The position numbers were made by a program, and so were the translations under genes. A model generated the notes under the pieces. The model worked only from the letters and a program-made list of their open reading frames with translations, did no database searches and had not been told where the DNA came from. A DNA stretch of 32,243 bases from Gimesia sp. Its GTDB lineage: Bacteria > Planctomycetota > Planctomycetia > Planctomycetales > Planctomycetaceae. Location of the stretch: positions 7,065 to 39,307 of the forward strand of contig PAJV01000001.1 in NCBI GenBank assembly GCA_002706765.1, given 5' to 3'. Positions 7,901 through 16,005 of the stretch are shown here, piece after piece; positions within the stretch are counted from its first letter, which is position 1; each line of letters begins with the position of its first letter.

Positions 7901-10900
7901 TTACTTATTTTTAACAGAGATATATCAATCCCATTGGTTATTTCCGTTTTAGTGGCCTGACCCGCTGAATCATAGGATGTCAGTATTCCCTGAATTAGTT
8001 CATCACTCCCCTCTGAATAATCTTCAGTAGTTGCAATGGCCCGCCCGGCGGCATCGTAAACCGTTCTCGACACTAACTCTGATATATTGCCATTCTGGTC
8101 TACTGAACGAGTACGGGTCTCAATTTTCTGTCCTCTATCATCGTAAAGAAATTCGGTACGAACCCCATCACGGTCTACTGACGCAGAGATCGCTCCTGTC
8201 AAAGTATATTCTATTGATGTAGTCCACTTTATAAATTCAGTTGGAATGTTACCTGCATCGAAGTTCGATGTGATAAAAGAACCTTCCGGTATTTCGGCCC
8301 TTATTTCTCCAGTAAATTGATTGTTTTTATCAAAGTGGTTAAGCGTCAGGATTTGAACCTGATTTGAACCATTACTGTCAAAGTGCCATTTTGCTATCTG
8401 GTTACCATTGATGTCGTAGTCAGTATAAATGGTACGGTCTGGCGTTAAGGCAGAAACTGCTGTCAGCACTTCACCAAACTTATTATAAGTGCTAGTTACA
8501 AAGGTGTTACCTTTATCATCATCCAGATTTGTTACGTTCCCCTTATCATTATAGGATAAGCCTGTTTTACGTCCCAATCGATTTACCATACTTGATGGTA
8601 AACCCCGTGAGTTGAAGTTCGTATATGATGTATTCCCCCAATAATCCGTTGAATTGCGGACCAGTCCCGTATCGGTGTACTCTGAGTAACTCGTATTTCC
8701 ATCGTTATCCGTTGATTGGATCAGATTACCATCAGAATCATATTTGTTTGTTTTAATTAAATCATTGTTTTCTCCGTTCTCTTCAGTATCTTCCAGACCT
8801 ACAACTATCGTTTCTGACAGCACGTTGTCATTGCTGTCATATGTATGAAGTACTGTTCCACCAATTGGGTTGATTTCACGGATAACATTACCACGGTCAT
8901 CTAAAGTGATGATTGAGATAAACCCGAGTTGATTAGTAATTTTTTGAACCTTAGAATCACCATCCCAGTCATATTCAATCGTGTTTCCTTCGGCGTCTAC
9001 CATACTGATCAGTCTACCGTCCGCATCATAGACACTTTTTGAAGCTGTTCGACCTAGTGGATCAATGATTTCATCCAGATAATGTTCCGGATCATTGACA
9101 CCATTCAAATAAGTAAACTGAGTGGTTGCATCGCTACGATCAGTGAAGGAAATCAGATTTCCATCTACGTCATAAGCATATTCCAGCCGGTTCCTGGCTG
9201 GATCGATAATCGCAGTAATACGTCCCGCATAGTCACGTTCAAATTCAATACTGCGACCTGCGTTACTTTCAATCCCCATGCCGGTAAAGGTAATTTGGTT
9301 TCCGCTCAAATCTGTGATGGTGGAGAGATCTCCGGTCTCGGCATTGATAGCAAGTTCTACCCCATTCCGCAGGATGAGAGTGTAGGCTCCACCTAAAATC
9401 GGGTCGGCGGGAGAATAACCTCTGCCAGTTTCCATATCAATATAAGCATCACCCAATTTACGAATGTAGCGGGCATCGACGATCAATTCGCTTTTAACAC
9501 CCACATCGGGCACAAACATAGGTAAGTAGTCAGCCGTTTTAATGAAACCGGAAACCTGTCGTTCTGGCCTGAATGTAAAACCTTCTTCCGTGCCATCAGG
9601 TAGGGTGATAATAATGCGAGTGCCGTCTTGAATCGGTGAATAACCGAATAAGCCTGGGTCACTGCTTTCGGGCTGCACAATGCGAACTTTTGTATTGCTC
9701 AAGTCCATGGACCAACCGTAGCCAAAATCGCCTTGCACATCAGAATCAAGCGTGTCGTAGGTGCGAGTGACAGTGATCGGAATTCCTACTATGGGAACTT
9801 GCAGATCAACAAACGAGACATTAAAGTTCCCCAGCTTCAGATTCCCGTCAACCTTAATCACTTCACTATCTACAGACACATTCCCGCCGGCGTCGGTGGC
9901 TTTGAGTTCGATGGTGTAGACGCCATTGCGCAGTAGCGTGGGATCGAATTTTCCTAAGACGTCGTTCGTGATCGCGCCGCTGCCGGTGGCGAAGACTTTG
10001 GCTTCGCCGCCGTCGTGTGGAATGGCTGAGAGGGTCCAGGTCAGGTTGTCGAGCGAATCGTCCGTCACCGAACCGACGATGTCAATCGGAGCCGTGATTT
10101 CCTGGTAATAGCTGAGCGAAGTGATATCGACGCTGGGCGGATTCTGGTCTGCCGGATCGATGGTTAAGAGGTCAACTGGAGTCGCGGCGCCCTCGTTGCC
10201 GCTGGTGTCCCAGGCGGTGGCCGTGATGTGATAGGTGCCGACGGAGGTGGGCGTGAAGCGGGCGATGCCGCCGTTGAGGACGACGATCTGACCGTCAATG
10301 CGGAGTTCGATGCGGTCCACGTCGACATTGTCAAACGCACTCACTGAAATCACGAGTTCTTCGCCCACTTTTCCCTGCTGGGGATTCGTCAGGATGGTAA
10401 CCCTGGGCGCCTGGGTGTCGGCCTGAACGCGGACGGTGAACTCGTGCAGGAACTGGCCGCCGCGTCCGTCGGAAACCATGACATCGACCGTGTAATCCTG
10501 AAGCGGCGTCTGGGCCGTGGTTTCCCAGGTCATCCGACCAAATTCATCGATGGTTAAACCCTCTGGGGCCAGCAGCAACTTATAGGAAATCCGGTCGCCG
10601 TCGGGATCATTCACGCGCATATCGTAGCGGAATGTATTGCCTGCCGTGACGGTTGCCAGTGGGACATCGTCCACGGTCGGCGGTGTATTGGCGGGCATGA
10701 CGGTGACGGCAAACGTTTCCGTGGCGCTGCCGTCTACGGTGGTGGCCGTCAGAGTGGCCCAGTAGACCTGACCAACTGTGGCGGGATCGGTCCAGATAAT
10801 TTCACGGACATTGTCCGGATTGAAGGTCATGCCGCGGGCGAGAGAGGCGGCGTCCAGCGAGAGGGTAATGGCATCGCCGTCCGGATCGCGGGCGTCGACC

Positions 10901-13900
10901 AGATAGCTGTATGTCTCGCCTGAAGAAGCAATCCTGGGTGCGTGGGAATTAATGCTGGGAGGAGATGTTTGCGTGACCACGCTACTGTCATGGACGACCA
11001 CATCATAAATCTTGACGGCCCCCAATCCATGTTCATCGACTACAGAGACGCTGAGCCGGTAAGTGCCGGCGGTAGTGGGCGTCCAGGTGACAAGACCACT
11101 GCCATCGACGGCAATGCCGGTCACAGGATTGCCGCTGGCATCCTGCGCGGAAACGGAATAGGAAAGCGCGTCTCCGTCCGGATCGGTGGCCCGCACGGCG
11201 TAGGTATACTGCTTATTGGTATAACCTTCGGTAGGAGGATCGCCAGCCAACATGGGAGTCCGATTGACGGAGCGAACGGTGAGCGTCACCGTTTGCTCAA
11301 TACCGGCGCCCATCGTGTCGAGGACCCGTACAGTCATCGTATGCTTACCCAGGTTATCGAGGGTGGGCGTCCACTGGACGAGGCCCGTTTCCGCATTGAT
11401 GGTCATTCCCTCGGGAGCTTTGGTCAGACTGTAAATCAGCGTATCGTTTTCGGGATCGGTGGCATCGGCGTCGTAAACATAGGGCTGATGGGCGACCAGA
11501 TTCGTCGTGGGGTTCGTGGTAAATTCGGCGCGTCCATTATTGAGGGTCGTGGTGACATTCAGAGAATAGGTGGCCGTATCGGTTTCACTGCCGTCACTGA
11601 CGACCACGGTATAAGAGTGCGGCGAGCCGTCGACGTCGTCCGCCGTGGGCGTCCAGCGGAGGAGTCCCTGGTCGTCCATGGTCATCCCGTCAGGGGCAGT
11701 TGTCAGCGTCCAGGTCAGGCTGTCACCATCGACGTCATTGGCCTGGAACTGATACAGGAATTCCTGTTCTAACACGATCCGATCCCGCGGGCTTGAAATG
11801 ATTTGCGGGGCCGTGTTATTGAAAGGATCAGTGACGCGCACTTCATACTCCTGCTGGGCGACTTCACCGTCCTGATCGGTGGCCAGGATAGTAATCGTGT
11901 GAATCCCGGCCACAGTCGGCGTCCAAGTCAGGCTGGCGGTGTTGTTATCGGTTTGCGTGAGAGAAACGCCTGCGGGAGGATTTTCGAGGGTGATGGTCAG
12001 CGTATCATCGGCGTTTGGATCGCTGGCGACCACGGTGTAAGAGTAAGCTGTGTTGATATCGACGTTCTGAGAGGGAGTCGAAGTGATAACCGGCGGCGCG
12101 TTGTTGAGCACCGCGAGCGTAAAGGTTTGGGTGACCGCATCGGTTCCATCACTGGCCACCACGGTGATGTCAAAGCTGCCCTTTGCGGTGGGCGTCCAGG
12201 TGAAGGCGCCGGTTGACGCATCGATGGCCATATCGCCGACAACGGTCATCGTGGGAGAGAGGGACCAGGTGATTGTATCGCCGTTGGCATCGGTGGCCGT
12301 GGCCTGATAGGTATAAAGGCGGTCGCGGACAGCAGGCCCAGTGGGCCGGGAGGTGATCTCGGGCGGATCGTTGAGCTGCACGGGAGCGAGGACGGTGATC
12401 GTCCAGGACTGCGTGATGAAGTTCCCCGCAGGATCAGCGGCTTTAATCGTGACGTCATAATCACCCAGCACGTCCGGTCGCCAGGAGATGAGTCCACTGG
12501 CATCGACGGTCATACCCGCGGGCCGCGTTTCGAAGGTGATGGCAACCGGATCGCCGTTGGGATCATAGGCGTCGACCTGATACTGGTAGACTTCACCGGC
12601 CCGAATTGAGTTTGTCGGCAGCGATCGAATGACGGGGGCATCATCAGCGAGGACGACAGCTTCAACTGCGAGCGTAAATGACTGGGTACGGGAACCGTCA
12701 AAGCCATCGCTGACCTCGATTTCGATGTCCACCGGACCGGCAGACGTCGGCGTCCAGGTGAGTAAGCCGTTCGCATCGATTTGCATGTCGTCCGGCAGAA
12801 CGGTCGGAGAGAGCAGGCTATATTGCAGACTCTGGCCGTCTTCGTCAGTCGCCTCGACCTGATAGGACCACTGGGAACCGACATACGCGGGGCCTGTGGG
12901 CTGGGAACTGATTTTCGGAGCGGCATTATTGACGCCAATCGTGAAGGACTGGACCGCCGTTAAGCCGAATCCATCATCGACGGTCACTTCGACCGGGAAC
13001 TCCCCTACACTATTAGCAGTCCACAGAATGCGGCCGGTCGTGGAATCGATGGACATACCGCGATTCAGCGAATCCTGATCGAGCGAGTAAGTGAGCGTAT
13101 CCCCGTTGGGATCGGTGGCCTGCACGAGGTACGACCAGTATTCATTGACGCGGACATTGGTGGTCGGCGTGGATGTGATCTCCGGCGGCAGATTATGAAT
13201 CTGAACATCGACATCAAACGTTTGCGTAGCGATGCCATCGGCGTTGTCGTCGACGGTCACGGTAATTGTAAAGCGTCCCTGAGCCGCCGGCGTCCAGGAG
13301 ACCAGACCGTTGGCGTCGATACTGATATCCTCACCGGCCGCATTGATCTCTACATCAAAGGTGATGTTGGGATCGCCGTCCAGTTCATCATAGGTGACAT
13401 TGTAGTTCCAGAGTTCGTCCTGATAGACGGGACCAGCTGGCGTGGAAGTAATTTCGGGCAGTGTTCCCCCACCCACGGGAGGTGTCGGCGGTGAAACAAC
13501 GGGAATCGTAAAGCTCTGCTCCGCATAGGCCTCGAAGCCGTCATCGACACGCACGGTGAAGCTGAGGCCATCTGGATTTTGCGAACTAATAGGCGTCCAG
13601 GAGATTGTGCCGGATGAAGCATCGAAGGAAACCCCTGCCGGTAATGTTTCGGGAGAAACGAGGGAATAGGTGAGCGTATCGCCTTCAGGATCGGTGGCGC
13701 CGATCGTGTAGGTCCACAGTTCTCCCTCTACGGCTGGGCCGGAGGGAATCGACGTAATTTCGGGAGCAGTATTCCGTCGGACGGCGGGAATGGTAAAGCT
13801 TTGCGTGGTCACTCCCCCGTTGCCGTCGCTCACTTGAATGGTAAAGCTGCGGTCCTGTTCTCCTGTTAAGGGCGTCCAGCTGAGTGTGTTTGTGGTCGCG

Positions 13901-15591
13901 TTAAAGTTTACGGTCGCCGGTGGTGTTGTCGGCAGGACGAGAGTGTAGGTGAGCGTGTCATTGTCGGCATCCGTGGCGACAAAATGGTATTGCCAGACTT
14001 CGTCTGTATAAGCCGGGCCGACGGGTACGGATATGATCTCGGGGCCATGATTGTTAGATACCACAGGTAGCGTAAAGGTCTGCGTCACCTGGTTGAGGCC
14101 TTCATCAGTGACTGTCACCGAAATGGCCTGATCGCCGACGGTGGCCGGATTTGTCCAGGTGAGTAAACCAGTATCCGCATCAATGCTGACGCCAGCAGCC
14201 TCAGCTGTGGCATCGAGAGAATAGGTCAGCGTCTCTCCTTCTGGATCATAGGCGGTGACCTGATACGCGTACGCTTCACCCAACACCGCAGGTCCGGTGG
14301 GAATGGACGTGATCTCAGGTGGATCATTCTGAACCGGAACGGCTACAGCGGGGACAGAGAACGTCTGCTCTCTCCAGGCACCTTGCGGATCGGTAACCCT
14401 CAAGGTGAAAGAAGTGCTCGTGCCGACATCAGCAGATGTCGGAGTCCAGGTGAGAGTGTGGCTGACCGGATCAAACTCGATAACCGTGGGTTGTTCTCCC
14501 GGGTTTTCCAGCGAATAGACGAGTGTGCTGTCATCATCGTCGGCATCGGTGGCCATGATGGTGTAGCTCCAGGTTTGTCCTTCGAAGGCCGGGCCGGTCG
14601 GGCTGGACGTGATCTGAGGCGGTTCGCTGGCAACGACGGCAGCCTGGACGGGCAGCGTAAAGGACTGTGTTGTTTCTGCCCCTTTTCCGTCGGCGGCGGT
14701 AATCGTCACCGGAACATCGCCCAATTGCTGCGCGGTCCATGTCAGAGTGGTTCCCGTGAGGACCATGCCGCGGGCGAGAGAGGCCTCATCGAGCGTCAAA
14801 GTAAGCACGTCAGCGGAATTCGGGTCGGTGACATCGATATTGTAAGTGTATTGTTCCCCGACAATGGCGGGAGCCGGAGGATTACTGTTAAAGATGGGCG
14901 CCGCATTATCGCGGACGGGCAGAATGAACTGCTGGGTGATGGTGCCCCCCCGTTGATCATCAACCGTGATTTCCACACGGAAATCACCCGTTCCCGGAGC
15001 GGTCCAGGTCAGTAAGCCATCAGCGTCAATCGTCATTCCCCGATCAAGTGACGCTTGGTCCAGTCGGTAGACAATCGCGTCCCCGTTGGGATCGCTGGCT
15101 TCGACCTGATAAGACCAGAGGGCATTGACACCCGCTGGTCCAGTCGGTCGAGAAGAAATCCCTGGTGCATCATTGACCGAGCTCACCTGCAGGTCAAAGG
15201 TCTGTACGGCGACGCCCCCCAGTTCATCTGTTACACGGGCGATGACGGTCGTCGTTCCAATCTGGTCTCTACTGGGAATCCAGCCAATTAAGCCGGTTTC
15301 AGGATCGATGGCCATTCCTTCCGGGGTCACGGACAACTCATAGGTAAGTCGGTCCCCGTCCAGGTCGACGGCATCCAGATCGTAAATGTAGGTCCCACCT
15401 TCCTGGGCGGCTGTGGGAGCCGAGGATGTGATGACGGGGCGATTATTGGTGAATCCGTCCGGTGAATTGACGGTGATGGTAAACGTCGTTTCGTCGGTGC
15501 CGCCAAAGCCGTCCTGCACACGGACCTTGATGGTGTGATCCTTCCTGGGCCGTGGTGGGAGTCCAGTTAATCTGCCCTGTAGTCGGATCAA
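4159..15591 (-). CDS. Giant RHS polymorphic toxin, C-terminal part (He_PIG array, RHS core, nuclease tip)
   Basis: This frame carries the C-terminal ~3,792 residues of the giant protein; genuine coding begins at about 15537, where it rejoins the frame from upstream. The nominal first 18 residues (to 15538) are an off-frame reading of the preceding repeat and should be dropped. In order: about 18 He_PIG/cadherin-like repeats (15537-10435), two Ig-like domains (10435-9860), an RHS entry segment with VTRTYDTLDSDVQGDFGYGW, many YD repeats (Y-D-x-x-G-R/N), the RHS core end (FGHDGHGSVRVLYDL, then RARYYDPSTGRFNRLDP and HIDPSGL), and a PD-(D/E)xK toxin domain. RHS cores form a closed beta shell around the toxin tip, which is self-cleaved near DPxGL. 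The stop TGA is at 4161-4159. It is the 3' part of one gene broken at 15535-15538, not an independent gene. Confidence 0.9.
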   Translation of the reverse strand: MIRLQGRLTGLPPRPRKDHTIKVRVQDGFGGTDETTFTITVNSPDGFTNNRPVITSSAPTAAQEGGTYIYDLDAVDLDGDRLTYELSVTPEGMAIDPETGLIGWIPSRDQIGTTTVIARVTDELGGVAVQTFDLQVSSVNDAPGISSRPTGPAGVNALWSYQVEASDPNGDAIVYRLDQASLDRGMTIDADGLLTWTAPGTGDFRVEITVDDQRGGTITQQFILPVRDNAAPIFNSNPPAPAIVGEQYTYNIDVTDPNSADVLTLTLDEASLARGMVLTGTTLTWTAQQLGDVPVTITAADGKGAETTQSFTLPVQAAVVASEPPQITSSPTGPAFEGQTWSYTIMATDADDDDSTLVYSLENPGEQPTVIEFDPVSHTLTWTPTSADVGTSTSFTLRVTDPQGAWREQTFSVPAVAVPVQNDPPEITSIPTGPAVLGEAYAYQVTAYDPEGETLTYSLDATAEAAGVSIDADTGLLTWTNPATVGDQAISVTVTDEGLNQVTQTFTLPVVSNNHGPEIISVPVGPAYTDEVWQYHFVATDADNDTLTYTLVLPTTPPATVNFNATTNTLSWTPLTGEQDRSFTIQVSDGNGGVTTQSFTIPAVRRNTAPEITSIPSGPAVEGELWTYTIGATDPEGDTLTYSLVSPETLPAGVSFDASSGTISWTPISSQNPDGLSFTVRVDDGFEAYAEQSFTIPVVSPPTPPVGGGTLPEITSTPAGPVYQDELWNYNVTYDELDGDPNITFDVEINAAGEDISIDANGLVSWTPAAQGRFTITVTVDDNADGIATQTFDVDVQIHNLPPEITSTPTTNVRVNEYWSYLVQATDPNGDTLTYSLDQDSLNRGMSIDSTTGRILWTANSVGEFPVEVTVDDGFGLTAVQSFTIGVNNAAPKISSQPTGPAYVGSQWSYQVEATDEDGQSLQYSLLSPTVLPDDMQIDANGLLTWTPTSAGPVDIEIEVSDGFDGSRTQSFTLAVEAVVLADDAPVIRSLPTNSIRAGEVYQYQVDAYDPNGDPVAITFETRPAGMTVDASGLISWRPDVLGDYDVTIKAADPAGNFITQSWTITVLAPVQLNDPPEITSRPTGPAVRDRLYTYQATATDANGDTITWSLSPTMTVVGDMAIDASTGAFTWTPTAKGSFDITVVASDGTDAVTQTFTLAVLNNAPPVITSTPSQNVDINTAYSYTVVASDPNADDTLTITLENPPAGVSLTQTDNNTASLTWTPTVAGIHTITILATDQDGEVAQQEYEVRVTDPFNNTAPQIISSPRDRIVLEQEFLYQFQANDVDGDSLTWTLTTAPDGMTMDDQGLLRWTPTADDVDGSPHSYTVVVSDGSETDTATYSLNVTTTLNNGRAEFTTNPTTNLVAHQPYVYDADATDPENDTLIYSLTKAPEGMTINAETGLVQWTPTLDNLGKHTMTVRVLDTMGAGIEQTVTLTVRSVNRTPMLAGDPPTEGYTNKQYTYAVRATDPDGDALSYSVSAQDASGNPVTGIAVDGSGLVTWTPTTAGTYRLSVSVVDEHGLGAVKIYDVVVHDSSVVTQTSPPSINSHAPRIASSGETYSYLVDARDPDGDAITLSLDAASLARGMTFNPDNVREIIWTDPATVGQVYWATLTATTVDGSATETFAVTVMPANTPPTVDDVPLATVTAGNTFRYDMRVNDPDGDRISYKLLLAPEGLTIDEFGRMTWETTAQTPLQDYTVDVMVSDGRGGQFLHEFTVRVQADTQAPRVTILTNPQQGKVGEELVISVSAFDNVDVDRIELRIDGQIVVLNGGIARFTPTSVGTYHITATAWDTSGNEGAATPVDLLTIDPADQNPPSVDITSLSYYQEITAPIDIVGSVTDDSLDNLTWTLSAIPHDGGEAKVFATGSGAITNDVLGKFDPTLLRNGVYTIELKATDAGGNVSVDSEVIKVDGNLKLGNFNVSFVDLQVPIVGIPITVTRTYDTLDSDVQGDFGYGWSMDLSNTKVRIVQPESSDPGLFGYSPIQDGTRIIITLPDGTEEGFTFRPERQVSGFIKTADYLPMFVPDVGVKSELIVDARYIRKLGDAYIDMETGRGYSPADPILGGAYTLILRNGVELAINAETGDLSTITDLSGNQITFTGMGIESNAGRSIEFERDYAGRITAIIDPARNRLEYAYDVDGNLISFTDRSDATTQFTYLNGVNDPEHYLDEIIDPLGRTASKSVYDADGRLISMVDAEGNTIEYDWDGDSKVQKITNQLGFISIITLDDRGNVIREINPIGGTVLHTYDSNDNVLSETIVVGLEDTEENGENNDLIKTNKYDSDGNLIQSTDNDGNTSYSEYTDTGLVRNSTDYWGNTSYTNFNSRGLPSSMVNRLGRKTGLSYNDKGNVTNLDDDKGNTFVTSTYNKFGEVLTAVSALTPDRTIYTDYDINGNQIAKWHFDSNGSNQVQILTLNHFDKNNQFTGEIRAEIPEGSFITSNFDAGNIPTEFIKWTTSIEYTLTGAISASVDRDGVRTEFLYDDRGQKIETRTRSVDQNGNISELVSRTVYDAAGRAIATTEDYSEGSDELIQGILTSYDSAGQATKTEITNGIDISLLKISNSFRTVLKSPGSFVASNKMDYDIAGRSISTTDNFGLSSEISYNTTGHVIETRQEKFDESGSKVGLISHSVYDEYGRVSISTDLHLEGSSDPVLGTQNIYDQLGRLVKTIRLEGVQIAVVGNETELIASGTTLWQAESIYNTDGKLSKTISADGTTTETIYDSFGRTVVKLGPSLSLSEANLSNHTLATTLNPPVSVQLRAEIAYDGEGNITEQQNNILQFTLADGSVEIDDSNVNTTIFEYDVRNNLIKTTFNDGSFISTSYDNNDRVISEINQSGLTRTFEYDAQGELIVVELPAVFNPQTGAFESPKYKYVYDAEGHQIALIDPLGHETQFEYDNYGNQTERVLPLGFGPDGAFNTADDSSLPEGSFKERYEYDNLGRTKLHISFEGVITQYIYDDLSGMLVEQRFFANETDYANGSGTPSEIWTSKYDAFGRQIEIIQDSDGDLQTVNDQRVTTNVFDNQGRLSQVSTDEGIIVYEYDILGRKTSSSIYTAGSDPEIDTPERVTTYTYDSLSRLSTVSDDLDPLSGSDQPLTTSYQYDILGNLKRVDLPNDFIEEYTYDDLNRLDKLTHYVADSSPDDLTDNPKAAEFDYTTRPDGKRSGVTETFWMDSDGDGNTEEYINQINWTYDDAGRLIDEVFNHYDDLLDQSGHFSYDLSGNRLEQQVEKNIDGDGIVDKETISYSYDANDRLTSELAEIDLNNDGSIDQTSSTTYSYTGTQQTGKIVKESGLTKTTTAFTYDLQGRMDTVTITSLDSSGQATRIEKTTYQYDATGIRVFALHEIDTDGDTNGDTNFDERTRTEYLNDHYNFTGYEQVIKETQYNADNGQKTKVIEYSFGHDEIAQTVTKYDEFENVSSEETHIFGHDGHGSVRVLYDLAAMIEQLFAFDSYGKLLSIHNGISQFTSANASDALTSLLYSGEQFDSRIGQQYLRARYYDPSTGRFNRLDPFFGDTEDPQSFHKYLYTHGDPINHIDPSGLVIGGLIGLVSSIGNTLTTQAQNAGAAFAALGSATTFAEVASAVSTIGIFLNTVHDSLSIIFTIWDLLHFDPGDILDIKKQLESFTNTSFTPGLGALQVDMPSVLDVKLPFKFRGKMAAIFGNNPVGTKVSEMFGEIAAAGIAKALGMEVKDIPVGYHGFDSVMYEPLSDRLMILEAKGNTAKLANTQGGQMRDKWITNRIKKMIKKDDGSEIRELEDHYNKVQLGTKGMWAMVVKTTADMKNITSLKMSMHLQIRTYKGINSSWGKPLE
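4969..9860 (-). other. RHS/YD-repeat shell and core cleavage motif
   Basis: The shell opens with LKLGNFNVSFVDLQVPIVGI, PITVTRTYDTL and GYGWSMDL, the usual entry into RHS proteins. Many YD repeats follow (YDVDGNL, YDADGRLIS, YDDRGQKIE, YDAAGRA, YDNLGRT). It closes with FGHDGHGSVRVLYDL, LLYSGEQFDSRIGQQYLRAR, YYDPSTGRFNRLDP and HGDPINHIDPSGL. In RHS toxins the beta shell encapsulates the tip, and an aspartyl autoprotease activity cuts at the DPxGL region; here DPSGL is encoded at 4983-4969. The shell is AT-richer than the stalk. Confidence 0.92.
9860..10435 (-). other. Two Ig-like domains between the stalk and the RHS shell
   Basis: Modules TQAPRVTILTNPQQGKVGEE with VSAFDNVDVDRIELRIDG and TYHITATAWDTSGNEG, then NPPSVDITSLSYYQEITAPI with VYTIELKATDAGGNVSVDSE. 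Both are common bacterial Ig-like folds that precede RHS repeats. The base composition changes just after them. Confidence 0.7.
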
Positions 15592-16005
15592 TGGTCATAC
15601 CGTCGGGAACAGGAGAACCGTTGGCCGTATCATCAACAAGATAGTACCAGAGCGTATCGCCGTCCTCATCTGCGCCGGTGAGCTGAATAGAGATTTCCCG
15701 CTCCGATTCCGTGGTGAGGTCGGTAACCGCAGTTAGTGTAGGAGCAATATTGGCGACCCCCGATTCGGTAACGGTGACTGTCCAGGTCTGCAGATCCTCA
15801 CCGCCGCGGCCGTCGTTAACGCGTGCTGTAAATTGATAGTCGCCAGCAGATTCTGGATACCAGGTCAGAATCCCTGTTTCAGAGTTGAAGGAGGCCCCAT
15901 GCGTGTCGCCGATCAATTCATAAGTGAGTCTATCGTTGTCGGCATCGATGGCATCGACATCGTACAGGTAACCTACCTGCAGCGTAGTCGGAATCGATCC
16001 GTAGA
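10435..16005 (-). repeat. Twenty He_PIG/cadherin-like repeats
   Basis: About twenty modules of 85-100 residues share PPEITSTPTGPA, the Y-x-Y-Q-V-x-A-x-D-P-x-G-D-x-L-T-Y-S-L block, a GMSIDxxTGLLTWTPT turn, and V-x-V-x-D-G-x-G-x-x-x-Q-x-F-T-x-V. Unlike the RRIP array, the copies have diverged widely, so this array is older or has not been homogenised. The frame break lies in the second copy. Such repeats act as rigid, calcium-stiffened spacers. Confidence 0.88.

Noticed and set aside
10942-11772. Plus-strand open frame of 276 codons
   Set aside because: It lies opposite well-defined He_PIG repeats in GC-rich sequence, where long antisense frames are common, and its protein has no family pattern.
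15529-15545. Programmed ribosomal frameshift joining the two halves
   Set aside because: No slippery heptamer, no helpful stop codon at the site and no evident stimulatory stem; a CA-run indel explains it more simply.
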